Notes: generated by a model from the sequence alone, not told the origin. Counted from the first letter of the stretch, positions 1 to 8,303 are shown. The stretch: DNA of 8,357 nt from Treponema sp. (GCA_004554075.1 SFOB01000104.1:1-8357), one strand, 5' to 3'. Translations and numbers: made by a program.

Positions 1-1034
1 GTCATATTCAATCTAATTTTTGCAACTTCAAATTCAAGCCCTGTACTTATTCGCGGATTTGCTCCTTTAAGAGAAAAACCGCCAAGTAAAGAAACAAAAG
101 AGGCAAACTGAATTGAAATGCCTGCATTTAAGTATGGAATCTGATAGTTTGAAAGATCCAGAAGGTTCAGCGGCTGAACAAAATCAGCTGAAAGTGTAAT
201 CGGCTTGATGAATTTTACAGAAATACCTGCAGCTACTGTGGTTGGTAAAGGATCATCCAGCTTTAAGCCTTCTCCAAAGCCGGTAAGGGCAACTCCAACA
301 TTTTGTGCAGAAATACCAATGCGAACGTTTGGATCTCTGGAAGAATAGAACTTCAAGAAATTAAACTGCATCATTATGCCTAAATCAGCCATAATGGCGA
401 CAGCGCTTTGATTTAGTCCTGAACCTCCAATAATAGCCCCCGTATCATTGTCAGTATAGTCCGGCATACCCCGCCAGCCTGCTTTTACTGTAATTCCAGC
501 AGCAAGTCCCTTAAAATCATAACCTGCTAAAAGATTATAAGAAGCGTTAAAGGCAGCAAAAGTTTCTGTGTAATAACTTCCTGCAACTCTGTCTCCAAAA
601 ATGTTATATTCTGTAAAAGGCATGTAAAAACAGGAAATGTAACCACCAAGGCTTAAATGCCTTATATTTTTGAATCTAGTTGAAAAAGCAAGAGTTTCAA
701 GCTTGGAATCAGCTATCCAGGAATTGTGAAAGAGGGCAATCTGTGTTTCTTTTTGGATTGCACCTGCAGCCGGATTAAAGCGGAGAAAGCTTATGTCGTC
801 ACAAAGGCCTGTATAGGCATTTCCAAGGCTTTCTGTTCGGCCTCCAAAAGGAATAAGAAGGGAACGGAAGGAAGTTGTACCTTCATTCTGGTCAACAAAG
901 GTAGAGAAAATGTCTCCCAGGGCAGAACTTGCATCTGTTAAACCAAGGGCAGAAGCCTTAGAAGCTCTGGCAGAAAAAAGAATGAGAAGACTTATAAATG
1001 TAAATTTGCGGGCAAAAGCCGCCATTTTCTTCAT
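1..1034 (-). CDS. UPF0164 / FadL-like outer-membrane beta-barrel protein, 3' end off the window
   Basis: Translating the minus strand from the ATG at 1034 gives 344 uninterrupted codons running off the left edge, so the C-terminus is missing. Residues 1-29 form a signal peptide (basic MKK start, hydrophobic core, cleavage after KASA). Residues 64-90 carry a GGRTESLGNAYTG..DD......NPA stretch, which matches the N-terminal signature of UPF0164 and PorV/FadL-like barrel proteins. The rest alternates short polar and aromatic strands with glycines (for example YLNAGISIQFASFVSLLGGF), as expected for an outer-membrane barrel. UPF0164 proteins form a paralogous family in Treponema and are thought to be FadL-like porins; the substrate is unknown. 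An in-frame ATG at 1025 is an alternative start, but the first one gives the better signal peptide and has AGAAG 6 bases upstream. The gene is divergent from the tandem pair to its right. I am confident of the family and cannot state the transported ligand. Confidence 0.85.
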   Translation of the reverse strand, partial: MKKMAAFARKFTFISLLILFSARASKASALGLTDASSALGDIFSTFVDQNEGTTSFRSLLIPFGGRTESLGNAYTGLCDDISFLRFNPAAGAIQKETQIALFHNSWIADSKLETLAFSTRFKNIRHLSLGGYISCFYMPFTEYNIFGDRVAGSYYTETFAAFNASYNLLAGYDFKGLAAGITVKAGWRGMPDYTDNDTGAIIGGSGLNQSAVAIMADLGIMMQFNFLKFYSSRDPNVRIGISAQNVGVALTGFGEGLKLDDPLPTTVAAGISVKFIKPITLSADFVQPLNLLDLSNYQIPYLNAGISIQFASFVSLLGGFSLKGANPRISTGLEFEVAKIRLNM

Positions 1035-1045
1035 AACTTACTTCT

Positions 1046-1097
1046 TTTTCGGAATTTTAATTCTTTTCTATAAGTATAATATCTTATTTGCCGAAAA
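1046..1097. repeat. Small inverted repeats in the divergent promoter region
   Basis: TTTTCGG at 1046-1052 is mirrored by CCGAAAA at 1091-1097, 45 bases centre to centre. Nested inside it, ATAAG at 1070-1074 is mirrored by CTTAT at 1083-1087 around the overlapping -10 boxes. The arms are short (7 and 5 bases). They could be operator half-sites for a shared regulator, but chance is a real alternative in AT-rich DNA. Confidence 0.3.
1073..1078 (-). promoter_or_regulatory. Candidate -10 box for the UPF0164-type gene
   Basis: On the minus strand this reads TATACT, five of six to the consensus, and would give a leader of roughly 30 bases before the ATG at 1034. The matching -35 position reads TTTATT (1101 to 1096), a weak match. 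It overlaps the plus-strand TATAAT at 1075-1080, so the two promoters could compete. Confidence 0.35.
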
Positions 1098-1112
1098 TAA
1101 AATATAATAGAT

Positions 1113-1118
1113 TATAAT
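1113..1118 (+). promoter_or_regulatory. Candidate -10 box for the tandem operon
   Basis: An exact TATAAT ends 9 bases before the ATG at 1128. If used, transcription would begin within a few bases of the start codon and give a nearly leaderless message. This fits the lack of any purine-rich ribosome binding site upstream of that ATG. A second TATAAT at 1103-1108 would give a leader of about 10-15 bases. The choice between them is not settled by the sequence. Confidence 0.4.
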
Positions 1119-1127
1119 ATAAATAAT

Positions 1128-4100
1128 ATGAAAGGGAAAATTCTTCTCTGTCTGACATTTGTAATTATTCTCGCAGCTCCCTGTGCTTTTGCCCAGAAAT
1201 CACAGGAAAAGGATGACTTGTCCCTTTTTGAAATAGACCGTCTTATCCGCCGTACAGAATATGATGAAGCATTAAGACAGCTGAATATCTACATCGAAAA
1301 AAATCCTGAAAAATTTGATAATGCCCAGACCCGCATAAAAAGAATTATGCATGCCCGCAATCAGTATTCAATTCTTGCGGAACGTCTTATTACCCTTATT
1401 CAAACCGATCCTGGAAACAACAAGGAAATCTACGAAATTACAGCCCAGCTTGAAAAATTTGAAAAGCATCCTTCAGACCAGAATCTTCAGTTCATTGCAG
1501 ATTTGAAAAAGTCGGCTGAGTTTAACTATTTCCGAGCTCTGTTCCTTGAGATTCAAAATGAAACAGCAGCAAAGTCTAAAGCTGGCGAATACATAGCTGC
1601 AGTAGAAAAGGCAAAAGAAGGCTTCTGGCTTTACCGCGACAATTTTTATGACCAGTGGGAAAATAATCCGGAAATCACCGGGGCAGTAGATAAAACACTC
1701 GCAGAGCTTGATTTAAGAATTGCAGAGTTTGAAGAAAAGAATTATCTTCCTCGCTTAAATAATACTGTTAATGATTTTATTAAAGCTGTAAAAGCAGAGC
1801 AGTATGATCAGACTGTAAACAGACTGGCAGAGGTTGAAGATACCTTTAGAAATTATAACCGCCTGCGTGAAGGAATTATTCAGGTAGGGGCAGATCTTCA
1901 GTCTCAGTTTGCCCAGGTGCAGAAGCTTGATTCTGATTCAACAGATGCTTCTTTCCTGCCTTTTATGTTCCGTTTTGTTTTTGGAGTTGAAACTGTGCCG
2001 GATTCTGGTATTCTTGGTGCCGTGGATGCCCAATGGAATGCTGCTCTTGGAAGAATGAACGAGGCAGTTTATGCTGTGCTTCTAAAAAAGTATGGCACTT
2101 ATGAGACAGCAATAAATAATGCCTTTGTTTCGGAAGTAGGAAGATATTGTAATCTGGACCGTCGTGTTCTCGATATTTATAAGATTGCTTCAGCCGGCAA
2201 AAACGGCCATGCCCTTAAAAATCCTTATGACTCTTATTATGCAACCTGCGATTATGCGCAAAACCTTTCTGAAAGCGCTTTAAGACTTACTCAGGTAAGG
2301 ACAGATATTCTTACTCTTACAGAAGGTCAGAAAAAGGATATAGCACAGATAAAGGCTGACAGTAACGAAAAAGCAAAGCTTATAAAAAATCTTTTTGATT
2401 CAAATGATAAGATTACAGCCCTTGCCGGTAATAAAGAAAAGCAACATATCAGTTCTTATGCCTGGGCAGTTGGTTCGAATTCTGATTTTACAGGCCTTTC
2501 AGAGCTTTATGAAAAAACACTTGATGATATTTTTGTAAAAGAAGAAGAAGCCCTTACCGGATCCTGGGCAGAAATTACAGAATACTACTCAAAAGATGCA
2601 TCAAGAATTTATGAAGGGGCTCTTGTTTATTATACATCTGCAGATAAATACCGCGAAGGCTTCTTTACAAAAATTCCGGATAATATCTTAAAAGAATTGA
2701 ACAGGGATATTTCAAAATCACTTGATTATCAGAATACATTCAATGCAAATCCGGAACTTGATTTTGGAATTGTTTACAGTTATCCGGATATTTCCTATAA
2801 GATCTCGCAGCATACAAAATCTCTTGCAGAAAAGGGAATTGCAACTCTTGGTTCTTATAATACCGTTATTCTCGAAAACTTTAACAGCCATCCTCAGCAG
2901 AAGGAAAATGAGCAGATACAGGGATATGTAAAGGCTGCACAGGAGAATATTGAAAACGAAAGACTCAAACTTACTCAGTTAATTACTCAGTCTCAGTCAC
3001 AGGCTGCTCTTGCTCAAAAGCAGATGACGGCAGCTCAGCTTGCCCGTAACGAAGCAGACCTGCGCTTTAATGAGGCACAGAATGCACTGCGCCGCGAAGA
3101 TTTTGATACAGCCCGCAAAAAACTTCAGGATGCCCTTTCAAAATATGATGAAGCCCTTATGAATCAGAATGATGAAGCCCTTCGTTCTGAAACAGACCGT
3201 AAGCTTCAGGTTCTTGGTGAAAGTATAGCCAAGGCAGAAAATGAACTTGTAGTTCGTGAAGTCCGTGATCTTAAAACCCGTGCAAAGGACGCATATTTTA
3301 ACGGCCGCTTTGATGATGCAGAAAAATATCTTAATCAGGCAAAAATCCGCTGGGCAGTTACAAACGTAAATGAAGATGAAGAAATTACAAACCTGCTCAA
3401 CTTTGTAAATACAGCAATTTCCATGAAGACTGGCCGTGAGATTCTGCCTTCTGCTCCTCAGTATCCGGAAATGTCTCAGCTTTTGAATATGGCTTACCAG
3501 TATTTTGATGAAGGTAGCCGTAAAATAGGAGAGGGAGACCGTGCCGGTGGAGAGGCTGATCTTGCTCTGGCTCTTGAAAGTATACAGAAGCTTCAGTATG
3601 TATATCCTCTTAATCAGGAAGCCTCAATTCTTACCCTGCGTATAAACCGCCTTCTTGATCCTAAAAAGTTCAATGAAGAATTTGCTCAGAAAATAGAAAT
3701 GGCCAGAATGATGTGTAAGAGTAATGATACAAGACAGGAAGGTTATGCAAATCTTCTTGATTATTATGAACTCGACCCGTCATATAAAGGCCTTAAGGAT
3801 TTGATTTATCAGGTTGAAATTGATATTGGAATCCGCCAGAAGCCTGTAAGTAACACCGGTGCAAATCGTGCTAAAAAACTTGTAGCCGATGCACAGAAGA
3901 TTTACAACTCTGCTGGTAATGATACTGCAAAACTGCAGAGTGCACTTTCAAAAATAGACGAAGCCCTTGCTCTTGTTTCTGATAATAAAGAAGCAATGGC
4001 CTTAAAAGATAAAATTACAACAAAGATTGGTGGAAATACTTCTACAGTTCTTTCTACAGAAGATGAACGTCTTTATCAGCTTGCAATTCAGAGACTTCAG

Positions 4101-4214
4101 AATAATAATGTAGTAGGTGCGAATGCGATTGTTGAACAGCTTTTGAAAAAGCCTCAGAATCAGAATTCGCAGAAAATTAAAGAGTTAAAGAATAAGATTG
4201 AGGCACGAAGTTAG
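1128..4214 (+). CDS. Large exported protein with TPR-like helical repeats and coiled coil
   Basis: I do not recognise a named family; this is a 1028-residue conserved-hypothetical type. Residues 1-22 form a signal peptide (MKGK start, hydrophobic core, AFA cleavage before Q23). Cys19 follows Ala-Ala-Pro, and the proline argues against a lipobox, so periplasmic or surface location is likelier than lipoprotein. The mature protein is almost all charged, amphipathic helix. TPR-like pairs appear at about 31-63 (EYDEALRQLNIYIEKNP), 638-676 (REDFDTARKKLQDALSKYDEA), 715-742 (GRFDDAEKYLNQAKIRW), 803-832, 936-963 and 981-1008. A long Gln/Glu-rich coiled coil covers about 611-715. Such repeats normally scaffold protein contacts, and no catalytic motif is visible. 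The start has no Shine-Dalgarno sequence. Only three bases separate it from the phosphatase gene downstream, so the two are very likely co-transcribed and may work together at the membrane. I recall a similarly placed hypothetical protein in T. pallidum (near TP0855), which needs checking. Confidence 0.85.
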   Translation: MKGKILLCLTFVIILAAPCAFAQKSQEKDDLSLFEIDRLIRRTEYDEALRQLNIYIEKNPEKFDNAQTRIKRIMHARNQYSILAERLITLIQTDPGNNKEIYEITAQLEKFEKHPSDQNLQFIADLKKSAEFNYFRALFLEIQNETAAKSKAGEYIAAVEKAKEGFWLYRDNFYDQWENNPEITGAVDKTLAELDLRIAEFEEKNYLPRLNNTVNDFIKAVKAEQYDQTVNRLAEVEDTFRNYNRLREGIIQVGADLQSQFAQVQKLDSDSTDASFLPFMFRFVFGVETVPDSGILGAVDAQWNAALGRMNEAVYAVLLKKYGTYETAINNAFVSEVGRYCNLDRRVLDIYKIASAGKNGHALKNPYDSYYATCDYAQNLSESALRLTQVRTDILTLTEGQKKDIAQIKADSNEKAKLIKNLFDSNDKITALAGNKEKQHISSYAWAVGSNSDFTGLSELYEKTLDDIFVKEEEALTGSWAEITEYYSKDASRIYEGALVYYTSADKYREGFFTKIPDNILKELNRDISKSLDYQNTFNANPELDFGIVYSYPDISYKISQHTKSLAEKGIATLGSYNTVILENFNSHPQQKENEQIQGYVKAAQENIENERLKLTQLITQSQSQAALAQKQMTAAQLARNEADLRFNEAQNALRREDFDTARKKLQDALSKYDEALMNQNDEALRSETDRKLQVLGESIAKAENELVVREVRDLKTRAKDAYFNGRFDDAEKYLNQAKIRWAVTNVNEDEEITNLLNFVNTAISMKTGREILPSAPQYPEMSQLLNMAYQYFDEGSRKIGEGDRAGGEADLALALESIQKLQYVYPLNQEASILTLRINRLLDPKKFNEEFAQKIEMARMMCKSNDTRQEGYANLLDYYELDPSYKGLKDLIYQVEIDIGIRQKPVSNTGANRAKKLVADAQKIYNSAGNDTAKLQSALSKIDEALALVSDNKEAMALKDKITTKIGGNTSTVLSTEDERLYQLAIQRLQNNNVVGANAIVEQLLKKPQNQNSQKIKELKNKIEARS

Positions 4215-4217
4215 GCA

Positions 4218-7200
4218 ATGAGAAAAAATACACAGCTTTTCAAAAAAATCTTATTCCTCTTTATTTTCTTTTCAGGCCTGTGCTCGAACCTGCTTTTTGC
4301 TACAGACTTCTACTGGGAAAATCCGGCTGTTATTACAGATACTGATTCAAGATTCCCTGTAACTGTAAAAGCACCCGACGGAAATAAAACCTATCTTTTC
4401 TGGCAGGAAGTAGATCCTGCTGCGCGGCAGATTTATCTTTCTGTAAGAACATATACAAGTCTTAAAGACTATTCAGAAAACCGCCGCTTCGCAGGTCCAT
4501 TCTCTTATTCCGGTGATGATGTTCCTGATATTTATACTGTTGCAGTCTTAAAAAAAGGAACTGTCGGCGTTGCCGTCATGACAGGTCTTTCCAATCTTGC
4601 TGTTTTTGTTTCGGGAGACAACTGTAAAACTTTTGTGGAATCAAAAATCCCTTCTACATCATCAATTACAGTTGCGCCAAGAATATATGCAAGTGGCTCA
4701 GACTCTTTCCGGCTCTTTACTTCTGTCGGTGAGGAAAACTCTTTTACAATCTTCTCTGCAGAATCTTCTGATGGCATAAAGTGGCCAAAACTTTCTCAGT
4801 TCCAGCCGGCTGCATCTTACAGAAACCCCTTTATTCCGGTTTTATGTCCATCATCTTTTGGTGATATCGTTGTTTTCCAGGCCCAGTATACTTCGGCAGA
4901 AACTAACAGACTTTCTTACCAGCTTTATATGACAGTTGATTCCTCTCGCTCTGGAAGAAACTGGAGTCAGCCTTTGCTGATTACAGGCAGAAACTCTTTA
5001 ACTTCCCGTGGAAGCAAGCAGTTCCATGAATATCAGAACCAGCGTCCAGGTCTTTATGAATATGATGGACAGGTTTATGTATTCTGGGAACGTACAGATT
5101 CTGTTAATTCTTCTATATGGATTGAAAATGTTACGGCAGAAGGGGTAAAAGCAGCTTCTGCAGAACAGATTTCAAATAACGGTAATGCAAGCAGACCTGT
5201 AATGTTTACCTATAAAGATTCTCTTTATATGACCTGGTTTGATACAAGACGGGGTAGGGAATCTGTTTATATGGTAAAGAAGGATGGAAGCTACTGGAAT
5301 GAAACTAGCCTGGTAGAAAATAAGAATTCAAACTTATTCGTAAATCCTTTGATTACTTTTGAAAATGAAGAAAACGGAAGTGTGCTTTCATTTGTATGGC
5401 AGCAGATAAATACAGCATCCAAAAACTCTATTGCAATTCTCTCACCGGATAAAAGTGTTTTACCTCCTTCTCTGGTACCGCTTTCTTTCAGAAAAGGTAA
5501 AAGCTCTCGCTCAGAAGATGTCCGCATTCAGATTAATTTCCCGTCTGATTCTTCAAATATTTCCGGATACTCATATACCTGGTCTTATGATACGGCTGCA
5601 GAACCTCCAAAACAGATTGAACATTTTACAAAAGAAAATGTAGTCAGATTAAAGGCAAAGGAAGATGGAAATTATATCCTTTCTGTTCGTGTTACAGACT
5701 ATGCGGGTAACTGGTCTGAGCCGGCTCAGATAACTTATCATCTTGATTTAACACCACCTCTTGCCCCTGAAATTGAGATTAAAAATTTGGATTCTTATGG
5801 CTTCCTTGATTCAAATAATTACAGTCTTGGCTGGAAGCCTTCTGTGTCAGATGATGCTGCCCAGTATCTTTATAAAATTGATTATCTGGGCTCAATCCCA
5901 AAATCAATTTCTGTTTCTAAAAAGCATCCTATGAAGCTTTCTGCTTCTAAAGTGGAAGAAATAAAAGAAAGCCTTTTGAATAAATATAACGCTCAGCTTA
6001 CTAAGCAGCGCAGGCTTACAGCTTCTAATTCAAACGCTACAAGTAAACTAACTACCGGTCGTTATTATAACAGGCCTAATGGAGTTTACATTATTTCTGT
6101 TGCAGCAGTTGACGAAGTAGGAAATGTTAGTCAGCCGGTTTCTGCTTTATATATCTTAAATAAATATCAGCCTTCAACTTACATTACAAGTGTAGAAAAA
6201 AAGAAAAATGAAAGTGGAGAAGAATACCTTGTAATTAATGGTGGCGGCTTTACTTATGATGGAAGAATAAAGGAAATCTATATTGATAGTGATGGAAAGG
6301 CTCCTTATGACCTTATCCTCTCTGCAGAAAACGGACAGTTTAAAGTTCAGTCAGATACCCGTATTGACTCTGTAAAACTTGGAAATGATCTTGATGAAGG
6401 AAACTATAAGATAGGACTTTTACATACAGATCGTGGACTTTATTTTACAGGAAGTTTACTTAAGATTTCACAAACAGGAACTCTGAAGATTGAAGCAGAA
6501 TATATACCGGAATCTTCTTTGAGTCCTGAATTCAGAAAATATAAATATAAACTTGCAATAAGTCTTGTTGTAATTTTTGTATTACTCATGCTTGTGGCAG
6601 TTATTTTAATTTTTGTTGTAATCAATATATACCAGAATATAAATGAAAGAAAACTAACAGAAAGTGAAGTTAATTCACTTTTAACAGGAGCTGCCATGCC
6701 ACTAAAAAATCTACGGAAAAATTTCAGCAGGCTTCCAAGCCTCAAGAAAAAACTTATTGTATTTGCTTTCTCACTTGTAATTGCTGTTGTAATAGCCGTT
6801 TCGCTTGAGAATGGTTATAACGTAATTAGACTGCAGGAGCAGACCATGGCAGCCGGTCTGCAGAACAGAACTGAGGTTCTCCTGGAAAGTTTACATTCTG
6901 GTGTTAAAAACTTTTTCCCTGCAAACAATCTTCTGGAACTTTCTGCTCTTCCTGGCCAAAAGGATGCAATGTCAGAAGTTAAGTATGTCACAATTATTGG
7001 TCAGCAGCTGGATTCTGATTCAGCAGAAAATTTAAATTATATCTGGGCAACAAATGATCCGGATATTGATGTAAAAACAGAAAGTTATTCTTTAATTTAC
7101 GGTGAATCAGAAATTAAAGAAAAAGTGATTCTTGATGTAACTGATAAATTAAAGCCACTCGATAAATCAATTGCAGCAGATCTTAAAGAACTGTCAGATA

Positions 7201-8279
7201 AGATAGACAGCCTTTCAAAAGAAGCAGAGAGTCTTTATGCATCAGTTATACCTGAAGATAACGAAGAAGCAGACAGACTTTCAGATGTAATTGTTGAACT
7301 TAGAAATGAACTTGATGCCCGTCTTGCAGATTATTCAAAATCTTCTGCCGGATCTTTCCCACAGTTTGATACGGAAAATCTTGACCGTACAAATACAGAT
7401 TACATTTTCTACAGACCTGTAATGTATCGTAAGGGTACTACAGGAAACTATATTCACAGTGTTATTTATCTTGAACTTTCTACGCAGAGCCTTATAGACA
7501 GTCTTAATGCCGAAATCAGAAAAATTGTTTTGTTCTCTCTGATTGTTGCTCTTGCAGCGGTTGTCTTTGGAATTGTTGGTGCATACCTTTTTGCTTCTCT
7601 GATTGTTCGTCCGGTTCAAAAGCTTGAAAAGCATGTAATTATGATTGGACAGACAAAGAATAAGATTAATCTTAAGGGTAAGGATGTAGAAATAAAATCT
7701 AAGGATGAAGTAGGCCGTCTTGGTGATGCAATTAATAACATGACAAGGGAACTGGTTGCAAATGCTGAAGAAGAAGCTCTTGCAATGGACGGTAAGGCTG
7801 TTCAGAAGGCCTTCCTGCCGCTGGAAGCCTTAGGCGCAAATAACAAGAACACCTTTGCGGAATATAAAGATAATGAGCTTGAAGCCTTTGGTTACTACGA
7901 AGGTGAATCAGGCGTATCTGGTGACTACTTTGATTATAAGCGTTTGGATGATACCTGGTTTGGAATTATTAAGTGCGACGTTTCTGGACACGGTATTCCA
8001 GCGGCCATTATCATGACGGTCGTTGCTACAATCTTCCGCCGTTACTTTGAAAAGTGGTCTTATGCAAAAAACGGAACTCACCTTGAAAAGCTTGTTGAAC
8101 AGATTAATGACTTTATTGAAGGTCTTGGTCTTCGCGGTAAGTTTGCAACTCTTATTATCAGTCTTTTAAATGTAAAGACAGGTGAACTTTATATGTGTAA
8201 CGCCGGAGATAATATTGTTCATATTTATGATTCTGCAAGTCATAAAATAAAAGTTCTGACTCTTGCTTCAGCTCCCTGA
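4218..8279 (+). CDS. Membrane sensor SpoIIE-type PP2C phosphatase (RsbU-like), C-terminus truncated
   Basis: This 1353-residue protein should sense a periplasmic signal and dephosphorylate a cytoplasmic partner-switching protein. In order: signal peptide 1-28; propeller-like repeats about 30-430 with BNR/Asp-box-like motifs (SGDNCKTF at 132-139, SSDGIKW at 183-189) and recurring VYVFWE/LYMTWFD strands; Ig/Fn3-like strands about 440-650 (two DYAGNWSEP/DEVGNVSQP motifs); a TIG-like segment about 655-750; TM1 779-805; a 40-residue cytoplasmic loop; TM2 about 846-863; a second periplasmic segment about 864-1102 with coiled coil; TM3 1103-1130; HAMP about 1126-1188; then the PP2C domain. Metal-site residues are present in SGDYFD (D1236) and CDVSGHG (D1254), followed by KFATL and NAGDN (1328-1332). 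The frame ends at TLASAP plus a stop supplied by foreign sequence. The distal (T)DG motif and the last strands, perhaps 80-100 residues, are missing, so activity is doubtful. The start lies three bases after the upstream stop, with only a weak ribosome site (GAGG at 4200-4203), which suggests translational coupling. Confidence 0.9.
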   Translation: MRKNTQLFKKILFLFIFFSGLCSNLLFATDFYWENPAVITDTDSRFPVTVKAPDGNKTYLFWQEVDPAARQIYLSVRTYTSLKDYSENRRFAGPFSYSGDDVPDIYTVAVLKKGTVGVAVMTGLSNLAVFVSGDNCKTFVESKIPSTSSITVAPRIYASGSDSFRLFTSVGEENSFTIFSAESSDGIKWPKLSQFQPAASYRNPFIPVLCPSSFGDIVVFQAQYTSAETNRLSYQLYMTVDSSRSGRNWSQPLLITGRNSLTSRGSKQFHEYQNQRPGLYEYDGQVYVFWERTDSVNSSIWIENVTAEGVKAASAEQISNNGNASRPVMFTYKDSLYMTWFDTRRGRESVYMVKKDGSYWNETSLVENKNSNLFVNPLITFENEENGSVLSFVWQQINTASKNSIAILSPDKSVLPPSLVPLSFRKGKSSRSEDVRIQINFPSDSSNISGYSYTWSYDTAAEPPKQIEHFTKENVVRLKAKEDGNYILSVRVTDYAGNWSEPAQITYHLDLTPPLAPEIEIKNLDSYGFLDSNNYSLGWKPSVSDDAAQYLYKIDYLGSIPKSISVSKKHPMKLSASKVEEIKESLLNKYNAQLTKQRRLTASNSNATSKLTTGRYYNRPNGVYIISVAAVDEVGNVSQPVSALYILNKYQPSTYITSVEKKKNESGEEYLVINGGGFTYDGRIKEIYIDSDGKAPYDLILSAENGQFKVQSDTRIDSVKLGNDLDEGNYKIGLLHTDRGLYFTGSLLKISQTGTLKIEAEYIPESSLSPEFRKYKYKLAISLVVIFVLLMLVAVILIFVVINIYQNINERKLTESEVNSLLTGAAMPLKNLRKNFSRLPSLKKKLIVFAFSLVIAVVIAVSLENGYNVIRLQEQTMAAGLQNRTEVLLESLHSGVKNFFPANNLLELSALPGQKDAMSEVKYVTIIGQQLDSDSAENLNYIWATNDPDIDVKTESYSLIYGESEIKEKVILDVTDKLKPLDKSIAADLKELSDKIDSLSKEAESLYASVIPEDNEEADRLSDVIVELRNELDARLADYSKSSAGSFPQFDTENLDRTNTDYIFYRPVMYRKGTTGNYIHSVIYLELSTQSLIDSLNAEIRKIVLFSLIVALAAVVFGIVGAYLFASLIVRPVQKLEKHVIMIGQTKNKINLKGKDVEIKSKDEVGRLGDAINNMTRELVANAEEEALAMDGKAVQKAFLPLEALGANNKNTFAEYKDNELEAFGYYEGESGVSGDYFDYKRLDDTWFGIIKCDVSGHGIPAAIIMTVVATIFRRYFEKWSYAKNGTHLEKLVEQINDFIEGLGLRGKFATLIISLLNVKTGELYMCNAGDNIVHIYDSASHKIKVLTLASAP

Positions 8280-8290
8280 ATATATCCCAT
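8240..8290 (-). pseudogene. Decapitated transposase start, MGYIQG fused into antisense phosphatase sequence
   Basis: The minus-strand ATG at 8290 opens a 16-codon frame, MGYIQGAEARVRTFIL, then TGA. The first five or six codons belong to the foreign segment. The remainder is simply the antisense of the phosphatase gene and has no coding meaning. The strong ribosome site (GGAGGG at 8303-8298, 7 bases from the ATG) is out of proportion to so short a product, which is why I read it as the remnant of a longer transposase gene. It is probably not a functional peptide gene. Confidence 0.45.
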
Positions 8291-8297
8291 AACCGCG

Positions 8298-8303
8298 CCC
8301 TCC
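8298..8303 (-). promoter_or_regulatory. Strong Shine-Dalgarno site, GGAGGG
   Basis: On the minus strand GGAGGG stands 7 bases before the ATG at 8290, an ideal spacing. It is far stronger than the ribosome sites of the three chromosomal genes in this window. That contrast supports a foreign origin for the segment. Confidence 0.6.

Larger units (their letters stand above)
1035..1127. promoter_or_regulatory. Divergent AT-rich promoter region
   Basis: These 93 bases separate the UPF0164-type gene (minus) from the helical-repeat gene (plus), so both must be transcribed from here. The plus strand contains three exact TATAAT hexamers, at 1075-1080, 1103-1108 and 1113-1118. The minus strand contains TATACT (1078 to 1073). 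No -35 match is convincing: TTGCCG at 1088-1093 lies 19 bases from the last TATAAT, which is longer than ideal. In such AT-rich sequence some TATAAT copies are expected by chance, so which boxes are used is inference. Confidence 0.6.

Noticed and set aside
726..1107. Two overlapping plus-strand open frames of 71 and 65 codons
   Set aside because: They lie antisense to the UPF0164-type gene, whose minus-strand frame has a signal peptide and family motif. The plus-strand frames have no recognisable domain.
1128..1200. Lipoprotein signal (Cys19) in the helical-repeat protein
   Set aside because: The residues before the cysteine are Ala-Ala-Pro. Proline at -1 is not a usual lipobox, even for spirochaetes, and an AFA cleavage site follows directly.
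2722..2931. 69-codon plus-strand frame
   Set aside because: Out-of-frame shadow inside the helical-repeat gene, with composition dictated by the overlapping frame.
4532..5643. Four open frames of 60 to 81 codons on both strands
   Set aside because: All are enclosed in the propeller-coding part of the phosphatase gene; no ribosome site or family motif supports them.
6440..7634. Minus-strand frames of 101 and 99 codons, one with a hydrophobic stretch
   Set aside because: They are antisense to the membrane and second sensor regions of the phosphatase gene. The hydrophobic run is a by-product of the TM1 codons read backwards.
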